DNA of 64,000 nucleotides, from positions 1 to 64,000 of the forward strand of contig NZ_JAMXWN010000002.1 in assembly GCF_024125425.1 (NCBI RefSeq), in the 5' to 3' direction. A program made the translations under genes and the position numbers. Below the pieces are notes generated by a model. The model ran no database searches. It was not told the origin of the DNA and saw only the letters and a program-made list of their open reading frames with translations. The number at the start of each line of letters is the position of its first letter. Position 1 is the first letter of the stretch. Positions 25,619 to 34,922 of the stretch are shown here, one piece after another. This DNA comes from Sporolactobacillus kofuensis. Its GTDB lineage: Bacteria; Bacillota; Bacilli; Bacillales; Sporolactobacillaceae.

Positions 25619-26735
25619 TTGTCACCGTTTCCATTGTTTTTGCCGTTTTGATTAATCGATGAGTAGAAAAGGTCCATTTATCATTCACCACGTAATTCCA
25701 GATCACTCCGGTTACGATGCCCAAAATCCCACTCAACATCGGGTGGACATGGAGGATATAGAAGAGGAATGATAGAAAACCACTGGAAATAGCTAGCCCC
25801 GCAGTGGATACGAGGAGATAACGAAAGAATTGAATGATTCGACCGCTTGTCTGGTGCATCACACGAGACTTCCAAGTTAACGTACTATTTAATAGATAAT
25901 TTGAAATCATACTGACGATGGAAGAGAGAATAAAGGCAATGACCACTGGGCTGTTTAAGAGCAGCATCACTTTATAAATAGCCAAATTAACAATCACTCC
26001 GCTTAAGCCAATCGCGCAAAATGAAAAGAATTTGCGATCTTCCTCGCTGATCATCACTAATCGCCCAAGATGGATTAAATAGCGTACTTGTTCGCTGCCA
26101 CTCATTTTCGAGCTTCCCAAATCTCTCGACTGGAATTGATAAGGAATTTCTGCGACTGACGTAATATTGGCCCGAACAATGAGTTCAATCATGATCTTCC
26201 AACCAATCGGATGGTAAATGTTCCCTTGGATCGCAGATTTCTTTACGGCGAAGAATCCACTCGTTGGGTCGGTAATTTTCCGCAGCCTTTTTAATGCTAG
26301 ACGGGCGATCATTCGTGCTGTCCAGGAAACAAATTTCCGATAGAGGTTCAGTCCTCCGTCACTGCCCCCAGGAACAAACCGTGAGGGGATGACCATTTGG
26401 AAGCCTTCGTTAAGCTTGTCAATCATTGTGGGAATCAGTTCGGGAGGGTGCTGAAGATCAGCATCCATCACGACGAGAATCTCGCCTTCGGCATCCTTCA
26501 GTCCGTCTATAACCGCGGTCGCTAGCCCGCGCTTGTTTGTCCGATGGATATAACGGACAAATGATGCGTCTTGGCTCAGCTGATCGAGTATTTCCGGTGT
26601 GTTGTCTGTACTGTCATCCATGAAGAGAATTTCAAAAGACTTACCGGTTGGTTGCAGCGCCTTACTTAGACGATTGGTGATAGTCTGAACATTATTTCCT
26701 TCATTAAATGTTGGAATAATTACACTGATATCCAT
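25602..26735 (-). CDS. Polyprenyl-phosphate glycosyltransferase (GT2, DPM1-like) fused to a GtrA domain
   Basis: A 377-residue protein. The GT2 catalytic domain (residues 1-235) has SVIIPTFNEGNNV, the DxD in VVMDADLQHPPE and the DPM-like ITDPTSGFFAVKK. A C-terminal GtrA/DPMS membrane domain with four helices follows (about 245-365). It would charge undecaprenyl phosphate with a sugar and help flip it, feeding the GT-C enzyme downstream. Start ATG 26735 has AAAAAAGGAGG; the longer frame overlapping the upstream gene is not needed. Confidence 0.85.
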   Translation of the reverse strand: MDISVIIPTFNEGNNVQTITNRLSKALQPTGKSFEILFMDDSTDNTPEILDQLSQDASFVRYIHRTNKRGLATAVIDGLKDAEGEILVVMDADLQHPPELIPTMIDKLNEGFQMVIPSRFVPGGSDGGLNLYRKFVSWTARMIARLALKRLRKITDPTSGFFAVKKSAIQGNIYHPIGWKIMIELIVRANITSVAEIPYQFQSRDLGSSKMSGSEQVRYLIHLGRLVMISEEDRKFFSFCAIGLSGVIVNLAIYKVMLLLNSPVVIAFILSSIVSMISNYLLNSTLTWKSRVMHQTSGRIIQFFRYLLVSTAGLAISSGFLSFLFYILHVHPMLSGILGIVTGVIWNYVVNDKWTFSTHRLIKTAKTMETVTNDGQK

Positions 26736-26754
26736 ATTTGCGACCTCCTTTTTT

Positions 26755-29067
26755 TCACAGACTGCTGCTTTTTGTTGTGTCATAACGTTCTTGATCAAAC
26801 CCGTGCTCGGTCTTTTCCCAATAGAAAGGTTTTCTGATTAACTGCCAAAGCGCTTTGATCGAAGCGATACTCATCATGCCCCAATAGATCGGTGTCAACA
26901 GGGCGTATCTTACGAGACTGTAGGACAGCCAGTTTTCCTTCTTCCGGTACAATTCATGAACGACCCAATACGTGCCAGCGATGTTCGTATAGATAAAAAG
27001 AAAATTGCCAAGGATCAGCTGGACGGCTGCTAAATAATAAATAATGCCTGGAAAGAATGCAGGAATCCATCCGGCATGCGTCATATACCAAATAATCAGT
27101 AGGGACCAGAAGATTGGGTTCAACATCGGCAATAATGGCGAGGACAGAAGCATAAATTGTGCGCCCCAAAAACCTTTGATTCCAAGTTCACGATGGAGTC
27201 TAATGGGATGGCGCATGTGCACCAGCCAGGTTTGCATATAGCCCTTAATCCAGCGCGAACGCTGATGGATCCAATTCCTGAATTGACTGTTCGCTTCTTC
27301 TAATGTGCGTGAGTCAACCACCCTGGTCGAATACTCTTGCTTATACAAACGGATGCCCAGATCGGCATCTTCGGTCACGTTATAAGGATCCCAAGCCCCG
27401 AGTTTCTTGAGCATGTCCGTTTTGAAATGATTCGATGTTCCGCCCAATGGAATCGGAATATTCATCTGCATAATGCCTGGGAGCAGTAATTCAAACCAGT
27501 TACTGTATTCTTGCGTGAAAAATTTGGTCAGTAGATTCTGCTTACTGTTAAAGTAGTTCAGCTTCGCTTGAATGCAGGCCGTGTTGTCCGGACTTTGCTG
27601 AAAAGCGAGAAAAACCTTTTTCAATTGATCCGGATCCGGACGATCTTCGGCGTCATAAATGACCACGTATTTTCCTCTGGCACGAATGAGTCCATAATTG
27701 CACGCCTTCGGTTTCGTTTTTGGCTGACCATCAGGAATGATAATCATCTGAAAGGAGTACGGTAAATGCAGTGATTGAATCACTTCCTGAGCTTCAACAT
27801 CATCTTTTTCAATGAGCAATCGTATGTCCAGCTTATTCTTTGGATAATCTAGTCGATTTAAATTGCGAACTAATTGCGGGATGACATTACTCTCCTTGTA
27901 CATGGGCACCAAGATCGTGTACATGGGGAGTTCCCGTTCATCGATGCTTTGAATTTGTTGCTTGCTAAATCGAATCTGCGCGTTCTCCTTTGTACCGTAT
28001 AGGATCATGACGAATTTGGTTACGGTCATCGAGAAATACATCAGCTGAATGATGATATTGATGAACACGAGTGTATAAAACCAGTTCCACATTAATGCGG
28101 CAGCGATGACGATTCCAATCACAATCATGACGATGATCTGCGTGAGCGTAAATGTTTGACTCGCTGAGTTTTCCGGCTGTTCGTTCTTTAATTTTTCTGT
28201 GCTTTCGTGGAGCAGTTCTTCTTGATAAACCTGATCCCAAAGGAGTTCCATTTCCCATGGGGAGGCAAGGACCTGTGTGATTGGTGCATCTACGATTTTG
28301 GCAAGTCGATGGAGTTCTTCTTCATTGAGCAGTGATTCCACGGCGATAATGCACTGATCAACTGAATGTCTGATCACCAAGGCCTTAAACTTTCGCGCCA
28401 CGGTTTCAGGTAGTTTCGCTTTCAGGACAACATTTTTGTCATAAGTGATGAGCCTTCCTGTCTGATTTTGGGAAGCAAGTGCTTCAGTAAGTTGATTTGG
28501 TGTAATCAAGCCCATCGCGACAAGGATCTCGCCAATATCTCCACCGACAGATTCTTGATAATGCAGCGCCTCATCCAGTTCTTCACGACTGAGGTATCCA
28601 GAACGCACAAGCAGTTCTCCTAATAAAAGGCGTTGGAATGATTGATCAATAATTTGCTTTAGCTGGTCAGCGCTAACATAACCTAGACGAACCACGATGT
28701 CGCCGAGCCTTCCACCATGAATCTGCTGTTCTTTTAAACTTTGATTAAGCTGTTTGGCGGTAATTATGCCTAAGAGTAAAAGGCGTTCCCCAATGCGCAA
28801 ATGTGGGAAAAATGTAGCCTGATGGTCACTCTTCTTCTGAATTTGTTGTTTGATCAAGGTCCACTTCTGCGGATCCTCATTTAATGCTTTTTCAATGCGT
28901 TCATACGAGGCGGCGATTTCTTCCTGAGACGCTTGTAAATGTAATTGTAGGCGTCGTTTTGTTTCCTCGTTTTCAATGGTTAACTGCTGAATTTCCTCTG
29001 TTTTTGAAGTGACTGCTGCTTCAATATTTGATAGGGTTTTGTTTTTTTTCCAACCGAATCGCTTCAT
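26755..29067 (-). CDS. Processive GT2 glycosyltransferase with N-terminal MshEN (c-di-GMP-binding type) repeats
   Basis: A 770-residue protein. A coiled-coil start (residues 10-55) leads into two or three MshEN units at about 70-230 (RIGERLLLLGIITAKQL, RLGDIVVRLGYVSADQL, LLGELLVRSGYLSREEL, DIGEILVAMGLITPNQL), the motif that binds c-di-GMP in MshE and related proteins. Two helices follow at about 310-360. The GT2 domain is at about 395-620 with VIYDAEDRPDPDQL (DxD), TEDADLGIRLYK and the QRSRW motif, then more membrane helices. The order recalls NfrB-like and exopolysaccharide synthases. It probably polymerises an exported polysaccharide under c-di-GMP control. Start overlaps the upstream stop by 4 bases. 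Confidence 0.85.
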   Translation of the reverse strand: MKRFGWKKNKTLSNIEAAVTSKTEEIQQLTIENEETKRRLQLHLQASQEEIAASYERIEKALNEDPQKWTLIKQQIQKKSDHQATFFPHLRIGERLLLLGIITAKQLNQSLKEQQIHGGRLGDIVVRLGYVSADQLKQIIDQSFQRLLLGELLVRSGYLSREELDEALHYQESVGGDIGEILVAMGLITPNQLTEALASQNQTGRLITYDKNVVLKAKLPETVARKFKALVIRHSVDQCIIAVESLLNEEELHRLAKIVDAPITQVLASPWEMELLWDQVYQEELLHESTEKLKNEQPENSASQTFTLTQIIVMIVIGIVIAAALMWNWFYTLVFINIIIQLMYFSMTVTKFVMILYGTKENAQIRFSKQQIQSIDERELPMYTILVPMYKESNVIPQLVRNLNRLDYPKNKLDIRLLIEKDDVEAQEVIQSLHLPYSFQMIIIPDGQPKTKPKACNYGLIRARGKYVVIYDAEDRPDPDQLKKVFLAFQQSPDNTACIQAKLNYFNSKQNLLTKFFTQEYSNWFELLLPGIMQMNIPIPLGGTSNHFKTDMLKKLGAWDPYNVTEDADLGIRLYKQEYSTRVVDSRTLEEANSQFRNWIHQRSRWIKGYMQTWLVHMRHPIRLHRELGIKGFWGAQFMLLSSPLLPMLNPIFWSLLIIWYMTHAGWIPAFFPGIIYYLAAVQLILGNFLFIYTNIAGTYWVVHELYRKKENWLSYSLVRYALLTPIYWGMMSIASIKALWQLIRKPFYWEKTEHGFDQERYDTTKSSSL

Positions 29068-29321
29068 TTTGAGCCATCCTTTGGAAAGTGCTTGATTTCC
29101 TTTTCAATTTGATTGAGATGTTCTTGCGTTGTCTGCAAGTTTCTCATATCCTGTTCATATTTAGCCCTGATGCGATCCAATTCATTTTTTATAGCGAGTA
29201 TCTGAAGGTCTAGTTGTTTGTTATCACTGTGTAGTTTTATAAACGTTTTCCGAATTAATTTTGTCGATAGGCTGGTAGACATTATTTTCTCTTCTTTCAA
29301 CTCAGATTCGTTTAAGGCCAT
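29064..29321 (-). CDS. Small coiled-coil protein, first gene of the polysaccharide operon
   Basis: 85 residues, or 72 if the better-placed ATG at 29282 (after GAAAGAAGAG) is the start. Heptad-like helices run through SDNKQLDLQILAIKNELDRI and NLQTTQEHLNQIEKEI. The stop overlaps the start of the MshEN glycosyltransferase, whose own N-terminus is also coiled coil, so the two proteins may pair. No known family. Confidence 0.6.
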   Translation of the reverse strand: MALNESELKEEKIMSTSLSTKLIRKTFIKLHSDNKQLDLQILAIKNELDRIRAKYEQDMRNLQTTQEHLNQIEKEIKHFPKDGSK

Positions 29322-29459
29322 GTCTTTTAACGGATCTGTTTTTGCTTAAAGGGGATTTGTGTCTTATTTTCTATTTTACTTTCAGAAAATAGACAAAATC
29401 TGAACAAATTTGTGATATGTGTCATTGAAGAGAGTAGTGGCGGTGAAATTTTGTTGGGA

Positions 29460-29560
29460 GAGAATTTTGATTTAATCGGGTAAAAAGGCTGGTTAATCCG
29501 GTGGAAGTTCAAGGTAATCCAGGGAAAATGGTCTCATATCCGGGAAATAAAAAAATGAAA
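29460..29560 (-). repeat. Short interspersed repeats with CCGGAT/TCCCGGAT cores
   Basis: On the minus strand the units TTTCCCGGATA, TTTTCCCTGGATTA, CCACCGGATTAA and TTTTTACCCGATTAA follow one another at about 20-base steps. The same type of unit is found on the plus strand at 40470-40665. Confidence 0.5.
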
Positions 29561-29576
29561 AAAAGAATGTTAGATT

Positions 29577-29710
29577 ATGTGACAAAAATCACCGCTTAAA
29601 GATTTTTCAGACTATAATGAATTACATGATTTATTTGTTTGAAATTACAAACAAATAAATCAGAAATGGGTGTTGGGTGTGCAGAATAGGTTATCTTAAC
29701 ATTCAAGTAT
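29577..29710 (+). pseudogene. Relic of a second ROK-regulator promoter and start
   Basis: This stretch follows the sequence before and into the 20403 ROK gene: TGACAAAAATCACCGCTTAAA, GATTTTTCAGACTATAAT (TATAAT 29613-29618), and an inverted repeat TTTATTTGTTTG-AAATTA-CAAACAAATAAA (29630-29659). Then GGGTGTGCAGAATAGG corresponds to the codons MGVQKG. Coding similarity stops within about ten codons, leaving a promoter and operator without a gene in front of the LacI operators. Confidence 0.6.
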
Positions 29711-29736
29711 TTTTGTTAATTGTTTTATGCACATTG

Positions 29737-29846
29737 TGAAACCGGTTTTAGAAATTTTTTTTTATTTAGTGTGAAACCGGTTTTAGAAAAACTGTAAAGC
29801 GAGTGAAAAATCGAGGCAGTTTATTCGATATGAAACCGGTTTTAGA
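29737..29846 (+). promoter_or_regulatory. Three identical LacI-type operators
   Basis: TGAAACCGGTTTTAGA occurs at 29737-29752, 29772-29787 and 29831-29846. Each contains the palindrome AAACCGGTTT with a central CG typical of LacI-family sites. Spacing is 35 and 59 bases between starts. Likely bound by the LacI protein encoded 28 bases downstream, giving autoregulation and control of the transport operon. Confidence 0.85.
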
Positions 29847-29873
29847 TCGCAAAAAGGGGATGAGTAATTTCAT

Positions 29874-30881
29874 TTGACAACAATAAGAGATGTTGCAAAA
29901 TTAGCTGGAGTGTCTCCGGCAACAGTATCAAGAGTATTGAACAATAAAGGCTATGTCAGTGAAGAAAAGTTAAAAATCATTGATAAAGTCATCAAAGAAA
30001 TGAATTTTCAGCCGAATCAAGTTGCAAGAGGATTAACAAAAAAAAGTTCAAAAACGCTTGCTTTGCTGGTCACGGATATTACAAACCCTTTTTTTTCGGA
30101 GTTGGCCAAGGGAGCAGAAAAAATCACCCAACAACTTGGCTATTCTTTACTATTGGGAAATACCGGAGGAAACAATCCAGAAAAAAATGCGGATTATATG
30201 AACTTTTTAAAGAATAAGTACATTGATGGTTTTATTATAGCGACGCATGACATTGACGTAGAAGTCCTTAAGAAAAATTATAAATCGCCTATGGTTATTC
30301 TGGAAGCCGATAAGGATATTGAAAATTTATGTACGATAAAAGTGGACAACTATCATGGAGCGATTGAGGCAACGAAACATCTTCTTTCCATAGGTTGCCA
30401 GAAAATAGCTCATATCTATGGTCCGCAATATGATGCTACTGCTAAAGACAGGTTACGCGGTTTTAAAACGTCAATGAAGCATCAAGAGGGTTCATCAGGT
30501 ATTGAATACCCAGGCGATTTTTCCATTATGAGCGGTATCGAGTCGATTCAGGAACTATTGAAAAAGCATTCTGATATTGACGGCATTTTTGCGGGAAATG
30601 ATTTGATTGCAATTGGCGTCGTTAAGGAATTAAATCGGCTAAAGATAAAAATACCTGAACAAATTGCTGTTTGCGGTTTTGATGGAATCACACTAACACA
30701 AATTACTTCACCAGAAATCACAACCATTGAACAACCGATTTATAAAATGGGTGAACTAGCAGCAGAAAGATTAATTTATCGAATTAATCACTCTTTTAAT
30801 GAAACAGAAAGCATTGAACTTAAAGCAAAACTTGTTATACGAGAATCAACTGTAAAATCAGCTATTGATTCCAAACAATGA
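29874..30881 (+). CDS. LacI-family transcriptional regulator
   Basis: A 335-residue protein. The N-terminal helix-turn-helix and hinge (TIRDVAKLAGVSPATVSRVL) are followed by a periplasmic-binding-protein-like sensor domain (VTDITNPFFSELAKGAE, and the C-terminal GFDGITLTQITSPEITTIEQ). The TTG start follows AAAAAGGGG. It probably represses itself and the CUT2 importer/M20 operon through the three upstream AAACCGGTTT sites. The ligand is unknown. Confidence 0.9.
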   Translation: MTTIRDVAKLAGVSPATVSRVLNNKGYVSEEKLKIIDKVIKEMNFQPNQVARGLTKKSSKTLALLVTDITNPFFSELAKGAEKITQQLGYSLLLGNTGGNNPEKNADYMNFLKNKYIDGFIIATHDIDVEVLKKNYKSPMVILEADKDIENLCTIKVDNYHGAIEATKHLLSIGCQKIAHIYGPQYDATAKDRLRGFKTSMKHQEGSSGIEYPGDFSIMSGIESIQELLKKHSDIDGIFAGNDLIAIGVVKELNRLKIKIPEQIAVCGFDGITLTQITSPEITTIEQPIYKMGELAAERLIYRINHSFNETESIELKAKLVIRESTVKSAIDSKQ

Positions 30882-30965
30882 TGAAAATCTATTTGATTGC
30901 AACCATGGGATTTTTTGTAAAAAAACTAAAATATTAAAAAATAAGAATAAGGTAGGGATAAACCT

Positions 30966-31988
30966 TTGAGAAAAATGTCTAAAGTATTCATTTTGATTAT
31001 GGCACTTTGCTTGGCCTTGAGTTTGACTGCATGTTCAACGGGTAACTCGAACGGTTCCTCTCATTCCTCGAACCAAAAACTTAAGATTGCCTTTATTCCT
31101 CAGCTTATCGGCATTCCCTATTTTACGGCCATGCAAAATGGTGGAAATGAGGCTGCAAAGAAATTTGGTGCTCAATTTATCTATTCTGGAGCTACTCAGG
31201 CAAGTGCTCAGAAGCAAGTCCAGATTATGGATAGTTTGATTCGACAAAAAGTCGACGCACTCTCCATATCTGTTCTGGATAGTTCATCAATAAACCCAGA
31301 AATTGCTAAGGCAAAAGCTGCAGGAATAAAAGTATACACAGCTGACAGTGATAGCGCTACAAGTGAGCGTAGTACTTATGTTGCTCAGGCAACGGACAAA
31401 GCTTTAGGTTATACCCTTATTGACAGATTGGCCAAACAATTGAATGGCAAAGGTCAGGTAGGTATTATTTCTGGAGAATCGACTGCAACAAATTTAAATA
31501 CTTGGATTAAGTATATGAAGGAGCGTGCTGCATCGAAGTATCCTAATCTAAAAATCGTTGAAGTGCGTTATACAAGTGGAGGTAGCAGTGAAGATGCAAT
31601 GAATCAAGCTCAGGAACTGATGTCAAAGTATCCATCAATGAAGGGACTCGTTGCCGTCGCTTCTAGTGCGGTGCCAGGGGTTGCACAGGCCGTTCAAAAG
31701 GCTAATAAGGTTGGAAAAATCGCTGTGATCGGATATGGATCACCGAAAACCGTTAAACCTTTTATTAAGAGTGGTGTCATGAAAGAATCTATTCTATGGA
31801 ATGCAAAAGATCTTGGTTATCTAACGGTATGGGCAGGAATTCAGTTGGCGAAAGGAAATAAGTTCAAGGCAGTTAACCATGTCCCGGGCTTGTCTAATCC
31901 AGTGAAGTATGATTCGAAGACAAAAGTCTTATTACTTGGACCACCGCTCGTCATTAATAAAGATAACGTGAATAACTATGGGTTCTAA
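30966..31988 (+). CDS. CUT2-type sugar ABC transporter substrate-binding lipoprotein
   Basis: A 340-residue protein. The lipoprotein signal has lipobox LTAC (Cys at about residue 23), followed by a Ser/Asn linker and the RbsB/LsrB/RhaS-like fold (KIAFIPQLIGIPYFTAMQNG, DALSISVLDSS, VAVASSAVPGVAQAV). It captures the substrate outside the cell for the ATPase and permeases encoded downstream. TTG start behind AAGGTAGGGA. The binding-protein class handles ribose, AI-2, rhamnose and similar compounds, but the partner peptidases suggest a conjugated ligand. Confidence 0.87.
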   Translation: MRKMSKVFILIMALCLALSLTACSTGNSNGSSHSSNQKLKIAFIPQLIGIPYFTAMQNGGNEAAKKFGAQFIYSGATQASAQKQVQIMDSLIRQKVDALSISVLDSSSINPEIAKAKAAGIKVYTADSDSATSERSTYVAQATDKALGYTLIDRLAKQLNGKGQVGIISGESTATNLNTWIKYMKERAASKYPNLKIVEVRYTSGGSSEDAMNQAQELMSKYPSMKGLVAVASSAVPGVAQAVQKANKVGKIAVIGYGSPKTVKPFIKSGVMKESILWNAKDLGYLTVWAGIQLAKGNKFKAVNHVPGLSNPVKYDSKTKVLLLGPPLVINKDNVNNYGF

Positions 31989-32053
31989 TCGTAGATTGAA
32001 GCTGATAGAAACTCATTCTATATTTTCACCTTGCAGAGCTTGGGGGAATGACT

Positions 32054-33583
32054 TTGAGCGAGGATAAAATCTTGTTGAAATTGGTTGATATCGACAAGTC
32101 TTTTGGCGGTATCCATGCGCTTCGCCAGATTAATTTAGAGGTCAAACAAGGACAGGTTCATTCCATTGTTGGTGAGAATGGAGCAGGGAAATCAACAATG
32201 ATGAAAATCATATCGGGAGTAATTAGCCCCAGTGCGGGGTCCATCCTATTTGAGAACAAGCCTGTGACATTAAAAAATCCGAAAGATGCCTTTGAGCTTG
32301 GTATTGTGATGGTTCATCAGGAGCCAAGTGTATTCAGCGAGCTGTCGGTCATTGAGAATCTCTTTTCAGGTAATGAAATAAAGTCGCCTTTAGGCAACAT
32401 TAATTGGCAGAAAACTTATGAAGAGGGTACAAAAATGCTCCATTTAGTAGGACTGGATCAATCCTACCTACAGCTGAAGATGGGCGATCTTTCCCTTGGA
32501 ACACAGCAATTATTATTGATTGCGAAAGGACTCTATTATAAGTCAAAATTGATCATTTTAGATGAGCCAACATCAATCTTGAGCGGAGCAGAATCCGAAA
32601 AATTATTTAGTTTAATAGAAGATCTGAAATCCAAAAGAATAAGTGTTCTCTATATCAGTCATAGAATCCCTGAGATTCTTCAAATTTCAGATAAGGTCAC
32701 TGTGTTGAGAGACGGACAAATAACTGAGGATTTGGATCCCTCCACGATGACCGAAGATAAAATTATTGCCGCAATGTCTGGTAGAACAATTAATCGAAAT
32801 GTCTATGTGCCACCTACACAGTCGGAAATGGAAGAGGTCATTCGAGTTGAGCATTTAACAAAGTCACCTTACTTTAAAGATATTTCTTTCTCTGTAAATT
32901 CTGGTGAAGTTGTGGGCATGTATGGTCTGATTGGTGCGGGACGCTCAGAGATTGCACGAACGATTTTCGGTGAAATGAAGAGAGACGGGGGAACTGTCTA
33001 TTTTAAAGGCGATAAATTAAAGGATTCGTATCCGACAAAATTCGCAATAAAAAAAGGAATTTATTATGTGCCTGAAGATCGTGGGAACCAAGGAATATTC
33101 AAACTCCATTCATTGAAATACAATTTGACATCTTCTTTTTTAGATTCTGTGTCCAATTCACTCGGTTTCTTAAACCTGAAAAAAGAAACGAATATGGTTG
33201 ACGAACAGATAAAAAAATATTCGATAAAGGTCAGTAATCAGCAGCAATTAATCACGTCATTAAGTGGAGGTTCTCAGCAAAAAGTCATAATTGCCAGGTG
33301 GTTATTAAACAAGCCGGATTTACTTATCCTAGATGAACCGACTCGTGGTATTGACATGAGAACAAAGCTTGAGATTCATGAATTAATCATGAAGATTGCT
33401 CGTGAGGGAATCTCTGTACTATTAATATCATCTGATATGCCGGAGATTATCGGGTTGTCGGATAGAATCTTGACCTTGAACAAAGGAAAAATCATCGGGA
33501 ACACGAAACGAAATGATGTTTCTGAGGATCAAATCTTACGAATGGCTTTGGGATTAACTAAAGCGGAAAATCTTAAAATTTAA
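32054..33583 (+). CDS. CUT2-type ABC transporter ATPase (two nucleotide-binding domains)
   Basis: About 509 residues, RbsA-like. The first domain has Walker A GENGAGKST and a degenerate signature LSLGTQQLL. The second has an altered P-loop (GLIGAGRSE) typical of this family, signature LSGGSQQKV and Walker B LLILDEPTRGID. Energises import via the two permeases at 34923 and 35930. TTG 32054 is preferred because GGGGG lies only one base before ATG 32048. Confidence 0.9.
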   Translation: MSEDKILLKLVDIDKSFGGIHALRQINLEVKQGQVHSIVGENGAGKSTMMKIISGVISPSAGSILFENKPVTLKNPKDAFELGIVMVHQEPSVFSELSVIENLFSGNEIKSPLGNINWQKTYEEGTKMLHLVGLDQSYLQLKMGDLSLGTQQLLLIAKGLYYKSKLIILDEPTSILSGAESEKLFSLIEDLKSKRISVLYISHRIPEILQISDKVTVLRDGQITEDLDPSTMTEDKIIAAMSGRTINRNVYVPPTQSEMEEVIRVEHLTKSPYFKDISFSVNSGEVVGMYGLIGAGRSEIARTIFGEMKRDGGTVYFKGDKLKDSYPTKFAIKKGIYYVPEDRGNQGIFKLHSLKYNLTSSFLDSVSNSLGFLNLKKETNMVDEQIKKYSIKVSNQQQLITSLSGGSQQKVIIARWLLNKPDLLILDEPTRGIDMRTKLEIHELIMKIAREGISVLLISSDMPEIIGLSDRILTLNKGKIIGNTKRNDVSEDQILRMALGLTKAENLKI

Positions 33584-33603
33584 AAAGATTGGAGTCTTAA
33601 ACC

Positions 33604-34917
33604 ATGTCAGAGAAAGAAAAAGTAATGAGCTGGATTGATGAACATGAGCAAGCAATCATTGAGGCTCTGCAAGATATCATAAAGATACCGAGCGTTAACC
33701 CTTGGTTCACTGATGACCAAACAATTACAAAGGAAGGAGAGGTTCAGAATTATATTGCATCACGTCTATCAAAAATAGGTGCGAGTATTAATAAATGGGA
33801 ACCGGATCCGGCTAAATTGGCTAAGTTTAAAGATAAACCAGGGTATTACGCAGATCATAAGTTTGAGAATCGTCCTAATCTGGCTGCGACATTTAAAGGA
33901 ACATCTGATTCGGGAAAATCTATTTTATTAACGGGTCATATCGATGTTGTAAAACCTGGAGAAGGTTGGACAACCCCCCCCTTTGGAGGTATCCGTGAAA
34001 ACAATAGAATATACGGGCGCGGAACTGTCGATATGAAAGGCGGAGTTACCGCGATGATTATGGCAGTGGAAGCCATTAAAAGGAGCGGCTTTAACACAAA
34101 AGGCGACATCATCGTTGGAACAGTTGTTGATGAAGAAGCTGGCGGAATGGGCACTCTGGATTTCATTCAACAGGGTTATAGAGCCGATGGATGTATTCTG
34201 ACTGAACCAACAGGAATGAATGTTGCACCGCTCTGCCGGGGCATTTTATGGGGTAAGATCATTATTCCAGGAAGAAGCGGTCATATTGAGATGCCAATGG
34301 GAAACTGGAAAACGAATGGTGCGGTTGATGCAATTGATAAAGCAATGATTATTTTAGAAAATCTTAAAGTTTTGAATAAGGAATGGGCAGTTCAAAAAAC
34401 TCATCCCTTGCTCCCATTGCCATGTCAGATAAATGTTGCTCAAATTAATGCTGGTGAATATCCCACCTCTTATGCGAATAGTGCCGAGATTGTTTTTGAT
34501 GCTCAGTATCTTCCTTCTGAGAAAGACAAAAACTGGTTGGGCGGAAATGTGAAACAAGAGATTCAAGAATTTATTCACCAAGTGGCGCAACTTGATCCTT
34601 GGCTTAAGGAAAACCCTCCAAAAATTGAATGGCTCATTGATGCGGATTGTGGCGAGACAAGTGCTGAAGATCCCTTTGTTAAGTGTTGCGAAAATTCACT
34701 GAAACAACTAGCCATTGACAGTAAGATAGAAGGTACGACTTGCCACACAGACATGGGTTGGCCAATAAATGTTGGAATTCCCACTATAAACTTCGGGCCT
34801 GGTAATTCGAGAGCTGCTCATAACAGTGATGAATATTTAGAAGTGGATGAGTTAATCAAAGCGACGAAAATGATCGCAATGACAATTATAGACTGGTGCG
34901 GTATCAGCGAGGAGTGA
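33604..34917 (+). CDS. M20-family metallopeptidase/deacylase (ArgE/DapE/CPG2-like), first copy
   Basis: A 437-residue protein. Metal and catalytic motifs of clan MH are intact: LTGHIDVV, GRGTVDMKGG, VVDEEAGGMG, TEPTG and FGPGNSRAAHNSDEYL. A dimerisation lid is inserted at about residues 200-330. Such cytoplasmic enzymes hydrolyse N-acyl, carbamoyl or peptide bonds on amino acids. It lies between the ABC ATPase and permease genes of the same operon, so its substrate is probably what the importer brings in. Confidence 0.88.
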   Translation: MSEKEKVMSWIDEHEQAIIEALQDIIKIPSVNPWFTDDQTITKEGEVQNYIASRLSKIGASINKWEPDPAKLAKFKDKPGYYADHKFENRPNLAATFKGTSDSGKSILLTGHIDVVKPGEGWTTPPFGGIRENNRIYGRGTVDMKGGVTAMIMAVEAIKRSGFNTKGDIIVGTVVDEEAGGMGTLDFIQQGYRADGCILTEPTGMNVAPLCRGILWGKIIIPGRSGHIEMPMGNWKTNGAVDAIDKAMIILENLKVLNKEWAVQKTHPLLPLPCQINVAQINAGEYPTSYANSAEIVFDAQYLPSEKDKNWLGGNVKQEIQEFIHQVAQLDPWLKENPPKIEWLIDADCGETSAEDPFVKCCENSLKQLAIDSKIEGTTCHTDMGWPINVGIPTINFGPGNSRAAHNSDEYLEVDELIKATKMIAMTIIDWCGISEE

Positions 34918-34922
34918 AGAAT

